A DNA stretch of 64,000 bases from Candidatus Thalassospirochaeta sargassi (GTDB lineage Bacteria > Spirochaetota > Spirochaetia > UBA9216): NCBI GenBank assembly GCA_028532855.1, contig JAQQAL010000008.1, positions 80,821-144,820 on the forward strand, given 5' to 3'. A program made the position numbers and the translations under genes. How positions within the stretch are numbered: the stretch's first letter is position 1; every line of letters starts with the position of its first letter. A model generated the notes under the pieces. That model ran no database searches and was not told where the DNA came from. It saw only the letters and a program-made list of their open reading frames with translations. Shown here piece after piece: positions 1 through 9,152 of the stretch.

Positions 1-477
1 ATCCCCGGAGAACCTCAGGCTCACAATGAAATAGCCGATCTCATAGCATTCTATGATTACCGTGACAAGAGCTGGATAATGGACAGCCTTGAGGATCTTA
101 CTAAATATGTACAATGGGCAATCTGGGGCAGAAATTCCTCCAGACTGAATCGTTACAGGGCAAAGGTGAACTTTTTTGCAACAGCCTGGGAAGAAGAAGT
201 AATCGAAACAAACCAGATAGATGATCTGGAGGATTTCTACTCCGATCTAGGTGTATTCATGACATCAAGGCTGCGCTGTGCATCTGAACTTGATACCGAC
301 TCAAACCTGCAGGAAGCATACCTTGAAACATGGGGATGGTCATACCGAATACCATCCTGGTATTTTTATTTTAGAAAAATTTCCTTTCCAGCTGACCCGG
401 AGATTAACGGAAAATGGGAATGGGCCGGAATATATCTCGGTGAAAAACCCTTCTCCAGGCAGGAAGAAGCGGAATAA
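1..477 (+). CDS. Hypothetical protein, 5' end outside the window
   Basis: The reading frame is open from base 1 to a TAA at 475-477, so the gene starts upstream of the window; the internal ATG at 79 is not needed as a start. At least 158 residues are visible. The protein is soluble-looking, rich in Trp, Tyr and acidic residues, with no membrane segment in the visible part and no motif I recognise. It ends 26 bases before the transglycosylase start and is probably cotranscribed with it. The frame is well supported by length and the tight junction; the function is unknown. Confidence 0.7.
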   Translation: MPGEPQAHNEIADLIAFYDYRDKSWIMDSLEDLTKYVQWAIWGRNSSRLNRYRAKVNFFATAWEEEVIETNQIDDLEDFYSDLGVFMTSRLRCASELDTDSNLQEAYLETWGWSYRIPSWYFYFRKISFPADPEINGKWEWAGIYLGEKPFSRQEEAE

Positions 478-503
478 GCTCAATGAAGAGCTCAGGAAAA
501 CTG

Positions 504-1796
504 ATGTCCAAAAAAATCTTGATATTAATCCTACTGTCAGCTCTAACCCTGAACGTTTTTGCTGACAACTGGATATATCAGCCCCCGGCAGGATTCAAAA
601 TGCCGACACAGGACATTGGCGGCCCGATTCTTCACTCCATTCCGACACCCGATGATCCGCTGATTCAGCATTACATCACTGAATACTCAACCTCAGGCGG
701 CCAGAAAACGATGACCGCAATCCTGAAACGCGGAGCACCATACCTCGGTTTTATTTACGACCGTCTCCTTGACAAAGGAATGCCTTTTGAATTGATGTAC
801 CTACCCGCAATAGAATCCGGCTTCAGGGCCTGGGCACTGTCCCGCTCGGGAGCAGCGGGTTTCTGGCAGTTCATGATGAACAGCATTGCTCCCTATGATA
901 TTGAAGTGAATGAATGGCGGGACGACAGGCGGGACTTCTGGAAGGCAACGGACGCAGCTCTTGCAAAACTCCAGTACAACTATCAGCGAACCGGCAGCTG
1001 GCCCCTTGCTGTAGCGGCATATAACTGCGGTCTCGGCAGAATTGAGCGGGCGGTAGCCGCCTCCGGCTCATCCGACTACATTGAATTATATGAACAGGGC
1101 TATATTCCGCGTGAAACCCGCAATTATGTTCCGAAGTTTTTTGCCTTTGCTCATCTCGCTGGCTTTGCTGAAATCAGCAGGCTGTCCGCCGCAGCTGTAT
1201 TCAGCATGGATACAGCCCGCAAATCAGCCGACTGGGAACGAATCGAGCTGAAACAGGCAGTTAATTTAGTAATTCTTGCCTCAAAAGCCGGGATTCCCGT
1301 AAACCTGCTGCATGAAGCAAACGCAGAACTGCGTCACGGCATTACCCCGCCGGCCGGCAGCGGCTATTTCCTGAAGGTTCCGGCCGCATATTCCGATAAT
1401 GTAAGGAAGGTACTTGAGACGACCGAAGAACCGCTGATGAGATTCTACATTCATGAAATACAGGGCGGAGATACCCTCTATGCCCTGTCGAGACACTTCG
1501 GTGTTTCAGTATCGATGATTGAGATGTATAATCCGGCGGCCGATGCAAGAGCGCTGAGAAGCGGTCAGAAAATCATTATCCCGGCGTTAAAAGAGACAGG
1601 CCCCTACCGTTCGGACTATAAAGCACCTGAACGGTGGACGGAAACAGCCTCCTACACAGTGAAGGCCGGCGACAGTCTATGGAGCATCTCAAGGGCTTTT
1701 AATACCACTGTTGAAGAAATTACTTTCAACAACGGGATGAGCGCCAATGACACCCTTAAAGCAGGCCGTGTTATTCAAGTGCCGCAGGAGTTTTAA
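504..1796 (+). CDS. Secreted lytic murein transglycosylase with SLT and two LysM domains (MltD-like)
   Basis: It cleaves peptidoglycan glycan strands in the periplasm. A hydrophobic signal peptide (about residues 4-20, ending VFA) is followed by an SLT goslin-type domain: the motif AIESGF supplies the catalytic Glu at about residue 104, then SGAAGFWQF and AAYNCGLGRI. Two LysM repeats follow at about 315-361 (GGDTLYALSRHFGVS) and 382-430 (AGDSLWSISRAFN), which should anchor it to glycan. This order is that of MltD. I chose the ATG at 504 because AGGA lies about 7 bases upstream and the signal peptide is then compact; an in-frame ATG at 483 is the alternative. The next gene begins 2 bases after the stop, implying one operon. 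Confidence 0.9.
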   Translation: MSKKILILILLSALTLNVFADNWIYQPPAGFKMPTQDIGGPILHSIPTPDDPLIQHYITEYSTSGGQKTMTAILKRGAPYLGFIYDRLLDKGMPFELMYLPAIESGFRAWALSRSGAAGFWQFMMNSIAPYDIEVNEWRDDRRDFWKATDAALAKLQYNYQRTGSWPLAVAAYNCGLGRIERAVAASGSSDYIELYEQGYIPRETRNYVPKFFAFAHLAGFAEISRLSAAAVFSMDTARKSADWERIELKQAVNLVILASKAGIPVNLLHEANAELRHGITPPAGSGYFLKVPAAYSDNVRKVLETTEEPLMRFYIHEIQGGDTLYALSRHFGVSVSMIEMYNPAADARALRSGQKIIIPALKETGPYRSDYKAPERWTETASYTVKAGDSLWSISRAFNTTVEEITFNNGMSANDTLKAGRVIQVPQEF

Positions 1797-1798
1797 TT

Positions 1799-2683
1799 AT
1801 GACTTTCACCAGACTAAACCGCACAACAGCGGGATTCAGATTATTCATTGCTGCAGGCGTCCTGCTTTTATACGCTTTGCTGCCGCTCTCAGCCCTTGAC
1901 GATATTGAAACTACCACTGAAATTTCCTGGCTTACCGGTGATATGACGATATCGGCTTCAGCTGCGGTTCCGGCATCTGCTATCAATATCACAACTGAGA
2001 GGTTTAGAATTACCGAAGCAATCGACAGAAATCTGACGGAAATAGTAACCGGGGCATTCAGCAGCATCTATCTTGATTCTCTGCATACGCTTAAAGAAGG
2101 CTTCAATATGGACAGTCGAATGATGGCTGAATTCGATAACCTTAACCTTGGCAAAAACAGAACCTCAAGCAGTATAAGCCTTGATCTGGATGAAGTCACA
2201 AACATATATAAGTATAATATTTATTCTGAATTGATTCCTATTCTGACCAAACACAGACGAACAAGTCCTCCGCCTGTTCTGCTGAACTATGAACCCACCG
2301 CTGTATTCTCCGGTATCATAATATACGCTGCTGACCCCCTCCCTTATTACGGAGAATCGGGAAGCGGAATGCTTAATCCAGCCGTATTTCCGAAGATTTT
2401 CGATGAAAACATGGAACTAGTAGCCTCGGCCGGTATGGCCTCACCTGAGTACCTGGCGGAATGGGGATTTATCCTTTATACCGATTCCTATGACGAAAAA
2501 CAGTTTGAAGAGCGCATCGGCCTATATCCGTTCAGAACAACAGCGGAAGGGATATTCGGAAACAACAGAACCGACATCCTCATTACAGAGGAAGCTGCCC
2601 GGAAAATCCTCTACAACAGCAAAAACAGACGCCTGATTGAAGAGGGTCGGATTATGGTAATAACCGGAGCAGAACTTCAATAA
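1799..2683 (+). CDS. Secreted/envelope protein of unknown function
   Basis: The 294-residue product has a hydrophobic segment at about residues 16-32 (AAGVLLLYALLPLSA) typical of a signal peptide, and the rest looks globular and non-membrane. I recognise no domain. The C-terminal part (FGNNRTDILITEEAARKIL and a final hydrophobic strand) has an ordered alpha/beta character. It follows the LysM transglycosylase by 2 bases, so it is likely coexpressed and may also act in the envelope. That role is inference from position only. Confidence 0.75.
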   Translation: MTFTRLNRTTAGFRLFIAAGVLLLYALLPLSALDDIETTTEISWLTGDMTISASAAVPASAINITTERFRITEAIDRNLTEIVTGAFSSIYLDSLHTLKEGFNMDSRMMAEFDNLNLGKNRTSSSISLDLDEVTNIYKYNIYSELIPILTKHRRTSPPPVLLNYEPTAVFSGIIIYAADPLPYYGESGSGMLNPAVFPKIFDENMELVASAGMASPEYLAEWGFILYTDSYDEKQFEERIGLYPFRTTAEGIFGNNRTDILITEEAARKILYNSKNRRLIEEGRIMVITGAELQ

Positions 2684-3112
2684 TACATCCTTCAAGTTTG
2701 TCGTTTTGATGAATTTGCGTTAAAATGATCATCGTAAATTAAAAGTATTTTTCAATGGACTACATAATAATGCGGAGAAGATGAACACCCCGGCAGAGAA
2801 GCTCACAGAGAAGACTGTAGAATAAATTCCTGAGAAAACCCCATCGGTAGAGAAAAAGTACGGACCCGAAGCAATTGCAGCCCAGGCCGGACCAGAACAT
2901 GCAAGGGAATATATTGAGCATGAGTAGGATGACTATAAGGCGCCGCGAATGAAACTGACCTGCCTGGATCCGCGCCAGCACAGCCTCTACCCAGACGCTT
3001 CAGTCATCGATGCCGGACTGCATATCCTTCTTAGCTAATTAAACGGTATTTCCCCTTGCGTAAATGCCGATTAAAAGTAAAATAGGAAAAAGAATAATAC
3101 ATGGAGGCTCTG
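2684..3112 (+). other. 429-bp gap between genes
   Basis: This is the longest stretch without a confident gene. It holds the decayed-looking frame at 2781-3038 (separate entry) and an A/T-rich segment around 2711-2760. I saw no convincing promoter pair or terminator. A reading frame on the minus strand (2760-2981) has unusual Cys/Leu/Trp composition and is treated as an antisense shadow. Confidence 0.5.
2781..3038 (+). pseudogene. Possible decayed small gene with two in-frame stops
   Basis: Reading from the ATG at 2781, one frame continues to a TAA at 3036 with only two interruptions, TAA at 2823 and TAG at 2925. The translated segments (for example EKKYGPEAIAAQAGPEHAR and RQHSLYPDASVIDAGLHI) have the acidic, Ala-rich, ordinary residue use expected of protein rather than noise. 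No family is recognised. It could equally be chance in non-coding DNA, so confidence is low. Confidence 0.2.
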
Positions 3113-4402
3113 ATGCGATCCTTTGCAAAAATCAGCCTGATAATCATCATATTGTCGACAGCTCTTTATTCATCCTGCGGACAGCAGTATATCGGTTACG
3201 GCGTCCTATATATAGAGGATTCGGAACAGAACCTGAGCGAAGGGAAAATTTATCCTATTGTTCAGGAATCCGAAATCAGGAACGTCTATACAATAGAGGT
3301 TGAAGGTGCCGAGGCAGGTATTGATGTAACACGCTCAAGTATGTCTTTTCACGAGAAACTGACCGATGCCGAGGCATTCGCAAAAGACTACAGTCAGTGG
3401 ATCGATCTTTATGCAGTATCTCTTCTCAACGGGTTATCTATACGGGAAGAAGCAGACGGCTCAGCCGAACGATTATACAAGCTTCGCGAAGGACAGATGA
3501 TTAAAATCATCGGGAGGAATCCGGGACTTGTCAACATTGCCAATCATGACGGCTACTGGTATTTGGTTCTTACCGAAGACGGAACATCGGGATACTGTTT
3601 CGACAAAAACCTCAGGATTTTTAATGCCAGAGAAGTCGATGCGGACAGTTCCAGCGTCCTCAACACTGAAAAACTTAATCTCTTCCTTGAACGTGTATAC
3701 AGACCCGAGTATTTCCAGGACTTGATTCGTGACAACACCCTTGATCTTTCAAGATTTAGAACTACAAGGGGTATATTTGCATATCCTGACGAAAATAAGG
3801 TAGTGCTGTCAACAAAAGAGCATCAGCTGACATTTGATTATACCTCAATCTCACAAAACAGCAGCGGGAGGTTCATATTTGAGGGCTCTTCTCTGGTAGT
3901 TGAGGTTAGAACACAGAATAGAATTGCTGTATATTTCAACGATAATAACCAGGAATACGCTGAAGTAATGATCTATATAGAAAATATGGAAGAGCTTATT
4001 GAAGCCGAACTCGAGCGCAGAGACCTGATTTTCGAAGAATTTGAGAATCTGGCAACCGTATCAAGCACTGCATACGGGAGAATCACCTTCGGCCCCGAAA
4101 AAACGTTCAGCTGGAACAGCTACAAACGGCTGGTACCTAATGTCATACCTGAAACCGCCGGAGATTCCGGCCATATTGCCCTCAGTTATTTCCCGGCCCC
4201 GGCCCTGCGAGCCGACTATGACGGAGTTGTTTCTTTCTCTTTCGATAATGTTCCCGGCGGTGGTCTCGTCAATTTCCTCTTCACTCTTTCCGAACTCGGT
4301 GTAAAACTTGTATACGTACCGCAGGGCGATATCAATAAAGGGATTGTAGAACAGGAAAGCAGTTCTCCACTGGTAATATTCATGTCGGGCGCCGGAGAAT
4401 AG
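3113..4402 (+). CDS. Putative lipoprotein with SH3-like domain
   Basis: An N-terminal hydrophobic stretch ending LYSSC, with Cys at about residue 22, resembles a spirochaetal lipobox, so the protein is probably lipid-anchored. Residues about 100-165 (LNGLSIREEAD, GYWYLVLTEDG, GYCFDKNLRIF) look like a bacterial SH3 (SH3b) domain, often a wall- or peptide-binding module; the remaining ~250 residues are unassigned. I place the start at 3113, not the ATG at 3101, because GGAGG at 3103-3107 sits an ideal distance before 3113 and would lie inside the longer version. It precedes the ABC-F gene by 10 bases. Confidence 0.75.
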   Translation: MRSFAKISLIIIILSTALYSSCGQQYIGYGVLYIEDSEQNLSEGKIYPIVQESEIRNVYTIEVEGAEAGIDVTRSSMSFHEKLTDAEAFAKDYSQWIDLYAVSLLNGLSIREEADGSAERLYKLREGQMIKIIGRNPGLVNIANHDGYWYLVLTEDGTSGYCFDKNLRIFNAREVDADSSSVLNTEKLNLFLERVYRPEYFQDLIRDNTLDLSRFRTTRGIFAYPDENKVVLSTKEHQLTFDYTSISQNSSGRFIFEGSSLVVEVRTQNRIAVYFNDNNQEYAEVMIYIENMEELIEAELERRDLIFEEFENLATVSSTAYGRITFGPEKTFSWNSYKRLVPNVIPETAGDSGHIALSYFPAPALRADYDGVVSFSFDNVPGGGLVNFLFTLSELGVKLVYVPQGDINKGIVEQESSSPLVIFMSGAGE

Positions 4403-4412
4403 AGCACATACA

Positions 4413-6377
4413 ATGGCATTCGTACAATTAAGTAATATTTCTCTCAGTTTCGGCGACAGGTCTATTATCGATGATATAAGTTTCAACATCTCACATGAGA
4501 GCCGAACAGCCCTGTCCGGCGGAAACGGAAGCGGAAAGTCAACCCTGATGAAGATTATCGCCGGTCTGAACCAGGCTGACAGTGGTAAAATTGTCAAAGA
4601 CAGAGAATCAAGGGTAGCCTACCTTCCTCAGTCAGGCATTATACTCAGCGGGAAAACCCTGCTCCAGGACGTAGAAACAGCCTTTGAACATGTAATGCCT
4701 GTCATTGCCGAAAAGGAAGCTGTTGAGCTGGAATTGTCCAGGATGGATGAAACATCCGGGGGAACCGGTTCAAAACTTGAACGCCTTCATGAGCTGCAGG
4801 AACAAATAAACAACAGTGGATATTATTCTCGAAAAGAAGCCGCATCAGTTATTCTGACCGGTCTGGGTTTTTCTCCGGGTGACATGGACAGAACTACCGG
4901 CGAATTCTCGGGCGGCTGGCAGATGAGAATAGCCCTTGCAAGGCTGCTGCTTTCCAACCCCGATATTATGCTGCTTGATGAGCCAACAAATTATCTTGAT
5001 CTTGAAGCCCGTAACTGGCTTGAGGGCTATCTGAACAGCTACAGCGGCGGTTTCATAGTTGTATCGCATGACCGCTACTTTCTCGACTCTACCGTTACCG
5101 ATGTGGCCGAGCTATTTAACGGAAAGCTGAGAATCTACAAGGGCAATTATTCGAACTACGAGAAAAGGCGCGAGGTGGAACTTCAGCAGCTGATTAAGGA
5201 CTATAACCGGCAACAGGAAGAAATAGCTAAGACCGAGGATTTCATTAACCGTTTCAGATATCAGGCTACTAAGGCGAAGCAGGTGCAGAGCAGGATAAAG
5301 CAGCTCGAAAAGATTGAGCGGATTGTTCTGCCTGAAAATATGAAAAAGATCAATTTCCATTTCCCCCAGCCGCCTCATTCCGGGAAACAGGTTCTACGAA
5401 TTAACAGCCTTTTTAAGGCCTATGGTGAAAACAGGGTTATTAATGATCTGGAACTCCAGCTTGAAGCTGGAGAAAAACTTGTTATAGCCGGACGCAACGG
5501 CGCGGGAAAATCAACTCTTATGCGAATTATTGCAGGCATCGATTCGGATTATACAGGCAGTATTGAATACGGCAGCGGCGTTACCGCCGGTTATTTCTCA
5601 CAGGATGTAGATAATGCGCTGACGCCGGAGAGCAGCGTCCTCGAAGAGATTGAGTCCGCTGCGCCGACGCATTTAATCCCCGATGTCAGGGGTATGCTCG
5701 GTGCATTTCTGTTTCGCGGCGACGACATCTATAAATCGACTAATGTACTCTCAGGCGGTGAAAAAAACAGGCTGTCGCTACTTAAACTCCTTCTGCATCC
5801 ATCAAACCTCCTGATACTTGATGAGCCGACAAATCACCTTGACCTCCAGTCAAAACAGGTTCTGCTTGAAGCTCTTAAGGGCTACGAGGGAACACTTGTG
5901 TTCGTGTCACACGATAGATATTTTATTGAACGCCTTGCAACGAAGGTGCTGGAAATTGAGGACGGTAAACACAAACTCTTCCCGGGAGATTACGAATACT
6001 TTCTGTGGCGTAAGGAACAGGAAGCCCTTGGAGAGCCTGAGCCTGCAAAGAACGGTTCTGGTGCGGATAAAACAAGGCCGGAAGCGGTGCCGTCTGAGTC
6101 TAGTGCAAAACTCTCGCATCAGGAAGAAAAACGGATTAAGAACAGGCTCCGGAAACTCGAACGCGAAGAAGAAGAAATAATGACAATCGTTGAAAAACTT
6201 GAAGCAGAGGCGGAAGAACTAGGGAAGCAACTTCACAATCCCGATGTATATTCTTCTGCCCAGAAAGCGGCGGAAGTTCAACTAGCTGTCTCTGAAAAAG
6301 AAGATATGCAGGCTGAGCTTCTTCAGAAATGGGAAGACCTTGAATCGGAAAAAGCTGAACTCACCGCCGGGAACTGA
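4413..6377 (+). CDS. ABC-F family ATPase (Uup/EttA-like)
   Basis: This is a soluble protein with two ABC domains and no membrane segments, as in ABC-F proteins that act on the ribosome. The first Walker A (GGNGSGKST) is at residues 36-44 and the first signature (SGGWQMR) near 165, with LLDEPTNYLD after it. The second Walker A (AGRNGAGKST) is near 360, the second signature (LSGGEKNR) near 446, followed by LILDEPTNHLD. A charged linker at about 235-310 separates the domains, and a Lys/Glu-rich coiled coil at about 565-650 resembles the C-terminal domain of Uup. The exact subfamily cannot be decided by eye. Confidence 0.93.
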   Translation: MAFVQLSNISLSFGDRSIIDDISFNISHESRTALSGGNGSGKSTLMKIIAGLNQADSGKIVKDRESRVAYLPQSGIILSGKTLLQDVETAFEHVMPVIAEKEAVELELSRMDETSGGTGSKLERLHELQEQINNSGYYSRKEAASVILTGLGFSPGDMDRTTGEFSGGWQMRIALARLLLSNPDIMLLDEPTNYLDLEARNWLEGYLNSYSGGFIVVSHDRYFLDSTVTDVAELFNGKLRIYKGNYSNYEKRREVELQQLIKDYNRQQEEIAKTEDFINRFRYQATKAKQVQSRIKQLEKIERIVLPENMKKINFHFPQPPHSGKQVLRINSLFKAYGENRVINDLELQLEAGEKLVIAGRNGAGKSTLMRIIAGIDSDYTGSIEYGSGVTAGYFSQDVDNALTPESSVLEEIESAAPTHLIPDVRGMLGAFLFRGDDIYKSTNVLSGGEKNRLSLLKLLLHPSNLLILDEPTNHLDLQSKQVLLEALKGYEGTLVFVSHDRYFIERLATKVLEIEDGKHKLFPGDYEYFLWRKEQEALGEPEPAKNGSGADKTRPEAVPSESSAKLSHQEEKRIKNRLRKLEREEEEIMTIVEKLEAEAEELGKQLHNPDVYSSAQKAAEVQLAVSEKEDMQAELLQKWEDLESEKAELTAGN

Positions 6378-6382
6378 TTAAT

Positions 6383-7321
6383 ATGGAAATATTTCTTCAT
6401 ATACTGACTCATAATATTATTCCGATCTTTATTCTGATAGGAACCGGCGCATTAATTGGCTGGAGATTTAAGCTTGATGTAACAACACTGAGTAAGATTA
6501 ACTTTTACGCTTTTATGCCATTTTATGCCTTCGTTGTTATATATACAAATGATCTTTCAGCAAATATGGCCGTCACCCTGCTGTTTTCAATTTTATTTCT
6601 TTTTATTAACGCAGCTCTGGCTTATCTCACAGCTGCAGCAAGACGTATGGGCAGCCGCAAAAAACACGCACTTGCTAATTCAATTATGTTCTATAATACC
6701 GGTAATATTGGGATTCCCCTGATAACACTTATCTATGCAGGCACGCCCTGGCTTAACCAGGCCCTGGTGATTCAGATAACTATTATGCTTTTTATTGCAT
6801 TAACAACAAATACTATTGGTTTTTATAATGCTGGCCGAGGCAGTATGCACTGGAAAGATTCTATCTTCAGTGTCCTGAAAATGCCTGCTATCTGGGCAAT
6901 TTTATCAGCAAGCCTGCTGAAGCACTTTGACTTCGATCTGCAGACATCCTTTATCTGGCCGGCATTTATTTATCTTAAACAGGCAATGATAGGATTTGTA
7001 CTCGTTACTCTTGGTGTACAACTCTCAGCTACAAAGATTAAAAACAGGGATCCCGATGTCGCGGTTGCCGTAATACTAAGGTTGCTCTTAAGTCCGACCC
7101 TGGGCCTGCTGATACTGAAGCTTCTCCGTATTGACGGCCTTACAGGACAGGTGCTGTTTGTTTCATCCTCAGCACCGACGGCGGTGACCGCTGCGCTCAT
7201 TGCAATTGAGCGAAACTGCGAACCGGAATTTGCATCAAAAACTGCATTGTTTTCTACAATCCTGTGTTCAGTCAGTCTTGTCTTTGTTGTATACTTCTCG
7301 AAAATATTATTTCCGGTTTAA
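6383..7321 (+). CDS. AEC family permease (auxin efflux carrier superfamily)
   Basis: A 312-residue integral membrane protein with about ten hydrophobic segments spread over its length. The motif FYNTGNIGIPL in the N-terminal half and the Ala/Ser-rich SSSAPTAVTAALIA near the C terminus are typical of the AEC/PIN-type secondary carriers, which export small organic anions in bacteria. The substrate is unknown. It starts 5 bases after the ABC-F gene, and the exonuclease gene follows by 14 bases, so cotranscription is likely but a shared function is not evident. Confidence 0.85.
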   Translation: MEIFLHILTHNIIPIFILIGTGALIGWRFKLDVTTLSKINFYAFMPFYAFVVIYTNDLSANMAVTLLFSILFLFINAALAYLTAAARRMGSRKKHALANSIMFYNTGNIGIPLITLIYAGTPWLNQALVIQITIMLFIALTTNTIGFYNAGRGSMHWKDSIFSVLKMPAIWAILSASLLKHFDFDLQTSFIWPAFIYLKQAMIGFVLVTLGVQLSATKIKNRDPDVAVAVILRLLLSPTLGLLILKLLRIDGLTGQVLFVSSSAPTAVTAALIAIERNCEPEFASKTALFSTILCSVSLVFVVYFSKILFPV

Positions 7322-7335
7322 AACAGGGGGACATT

Positions 7336-8097
7336 TTGAAAACACTTATATCATGGAACGTAAACGGTATCAGAGCCGCTGAGAAAAAAGGCCTTTTCGA
7401 CTGGATGGCTGAAAAAGATGCCGACTTTGTCTGCCTGCAGGAAACCAAGGCACAGATTGAGCAGCTGAACGAAACATTCACCGCTCCCGACGGATATAAA
7501 TCCTGGTTCGCATCAGCAGAAAAAAAGGGTTACAGCGGGGTTGTCACCTACGCAAAAGAAGAGCCTCTTTCAGTTTCGACCCTGGATATTGACGAATTCG
7601 ACGCCGAAGGTCGGAGCATCATCCTTGAATACCCTGATTACAATCTGATTAACTGTTATTTCCCAAACAGCCAGGATGCCGGCAAACGAATAGACTACAA
7701 GATCCGCTTCTGCGATGCCGTGATGGAATACTGCGATAAAACAGTTGCCGATGGAAAGAATATAATCCTCTGTGGAGACTATAATGTTGCCCATAAACCG
7801 ATTGACCTTGCCCGCCCCAAACAGAATGAGAAAAATCCCGGCTACCTGCCGGAAGAACGAGCCTGGATGGATAAGTTCACCGGCGCAGGCTATATAGACA
7901 CCTTCAGAAAATACTGTCAAGACCCGGAACGATACAGCTGGTGGTCATACCGCTTCAAGGCGCGTGAGAACAACACAGGGTGGCGCATCGACTACTTCTG
8001 TGTTAACCCCGGTTTTGAAGACCGGCTCGAAAGCGCCGACATCCTTGATCAGGTCATGGGTTCCGACCACTGCCCCGTCGAACTCGTAATTAAATAG
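7336..8097 (+). CDS. xth: Exodeoxyribonuclease III (AP endonuclease)
   Basis: A DNA repair enzyme of the Mg-dependent EEP nuclease fold that cuts abasic sites and degrades 3' ends. Visible motifs are SWNVNGIRA near residue 6, LQETK with the metal-binding Glu at 36, CGDYNVAHKPIDL, and SDHCPVEL at the C terminus. The 253-residue length is normal. I chose TTG at 7336 as the start: AGGGGG lies at 7325-7330 and the family begins right there (MKTLISWN). A longer frame from 7264 would overlap the permease end and add a foreign N terminus. Confidence 0.93.
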   Translation: MKTLISWNVNGIRAAEKKGLFDWMAEKDADFVCLQETKAQIEQLNETFTAPDGYKSWFASAEKKGYSGVVTYAKEEPLSVSTLDIDEFDAEGRSIILEYPDYNLINCYFPNSQDAGKRIDYKIRFCDAVMEYCDKTVADGKNIILCGDYNVAHKPIDLARPKQNEKNPGYLPEERAWMDKFTGAGYIDTFRKYCQDPERYSWWSYRFKARENNTGWRIDYFCVNPGFEDRLESADILDQVMGSDHCPVELVIK

Positions 8098-8102
8098 GGC
8101 TT

Positions 8103-8339
8103 ATGAAGGTCACAAACAAAAACCTGGGAAAGTTCATCGGCTTCATGATTATGCTCTGTGTCGCCGGAACCCTTGCCTGGGAACTGTTCGAACTTATCCT
8201 GAATACAGTCGGTATAGGCCTCAACCTCAGCGCCGGCCCTGTCGGCTTCGACATTGATATTCTTTCGGTGTACATGTCAATTAATCCGGGCTCACTTGCC
8301 GGACTCGCCGCCGGCTGGTTTTTATTTAGAAGGGTATAG
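8103..8339 (+). CDS. Small membrane protein, DUF4321-like
   Basis: This 78-residue protein has two hydrophobic segments, about residues 11-31 (FIGFMIMLCVAGTLAWELFEL) and 60-75 (GSLAGLAAGWFLF). The overall pattern matches the small DUF4321 membrane proteins that are often found next to maf, as here. Function is unknown. It sits 5 bases after xth and 6 bases before maf. Confidence 0.7.
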   Translation: MKVTNKNLGKFIGFMIMLCVAGTLAWELFELILNTVGIGLNLSAGPVGFDIDILSVYMSINPGSLAGLAAGWFLFRRV

Positions 8340-8345
8340 ATACCA

Positions 8346-8975
8346 ATGAATAACGCTGAAATCATCCTCGCATCGGGATCGCCGCGGCGGCAGGATATAC
8401 TGAAACAGATGGGACTGAGGTATACAGTCGAACCGCAGGATGTAGACGAAAGCTTTGCCGGCATGACGGCTGAAAATGAGGCGAGGCGCCTTGCAGCAAA
8501 GAAGGTGCAGACCTGCATCGACAACCGGTGGCCGGTCAGCGGCAGGGAGAATCCTTTAGGGGACTGGATCCTCGGCGCGGACACCTTTATTGTTTATAAA
8601 GGATTGTTCATGGGCAAACCTGCCGACCGAAGCGATGCCCGACGAATGCTGAAATTACTTGCGGACAATACACATACAGTCATAACAGGCCTTGCCCTGA
8701 ATATAGCCTGTGACATTGCCCCCCGAGACGGCAAACCGCTTATGACAACAGCAGTCTGCCGTACTGAGGTTACTTTTGCCCCGATGTCGGATGATGAAAT
8801 TGAATGGTATCTGGACACGGACGAATGGCGGGATGTTGCTGCCGCATACCGGATACAGGAGAAAGCAGCTATGTTTATCAGCTCAATTCAAGGCTCCTGG
8901 TCCAACGTGATGGGGTTGCCAATTAATACATTTTATGGCATGCTCAGGGCAAATAATTTTAACTTCCGAAGCTGA
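8346..8975 (+). CDS. maf: Maf family nucleoside triphosphate pyrophosphatase
   Basis: It hydrolyses non-canonical or methylated nucleoside triphosphates to monophosphates in the cytoplasm. The N-terminal LASGSPRRQDIL and DVDE motifs are diagnostic, as are LGADTFI in the middle and the C-terminal block AAAYRIQEKA ... GSWSNVMGLP. The usual family motif there is GAYGIQG, so this copy differs slightly. Length is 209 residues, a little longer than the ~190 usual, from an insertion around residues 115-135. Confidence 0.92.
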   Translation: MNNAEIILASGSPRRQDILKQMGLRYTVEPQDVDESFAGMTAENEARRLAAKKVQTCIDNRWPVSGRENPLGDWILGADTFIVYKGLFMGKPADRSDARRMLKLLADNTHTVITGLALNIACDIAPRDGKPLMTTAVCRTEVTFAPMSDDEIEWYLDTDEWRDVAAAYRIQEKAAMFISSIQGSWSNVMGLPINTFYGMLRANNFNFRS

Positions 8976-9016
8976 AATTTTTACTTTTCAGTTTTGAGAA
9001 AAAGAGAAGGATACCG

Positions 9017-9072
9017 GAGAAATCAACATTGTTTCGCAATTTTTGATTTCTCTGAAGAACCGTTGGTTCTTC
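9017..9072 (+). promoter_or_regulatory. Two adjacent perfect hairpins in the rpsB leader
   Basis: The first hairpin pairs GAGAAATCAA (9017-9026) with TTGATTTCTC (9043-9052), with a nested ATTG/CAAT pairing inside. The second pairs GAAGAACC (9054-9061) with GGTTCTTC (9065-9072) around a 3-base loop. Both lie 80 to 136 bases upstream of the rpsB start. They could be an autoregulatory S2 leader, or part of a terminator for maf; neither stem is followed by a clear T run, which favours a leader. Confidence 0.5.
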
Positions 9073-9152
9073 AAGGATAAGCTGTTTCAGGAATGAATTT
9101 CCTCATTTCTGATATAAAAGCTAATCCCGGTAAGTACTCAGGAGGAATCACA

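Noticed and set aside
2760..2981. 73-residue minus-strand frame
   Set aside because: It has odd Cys/Trp/Leu-rich composition, no ribosome site, and is antisense to a better frame on the plus strand.
4061..4597. 178-residue minus-strand frame
   Set aside because: It runs antisense across the end of the SH3 lipoprotein and the start of the ABC-F gene, both well supported.
8090..8584. 164-residue minus-strand frame
   Set aside because: Antisense to the DUF4321-like gene and maf, with Ser/Pro/Arg-rich shadow composition.
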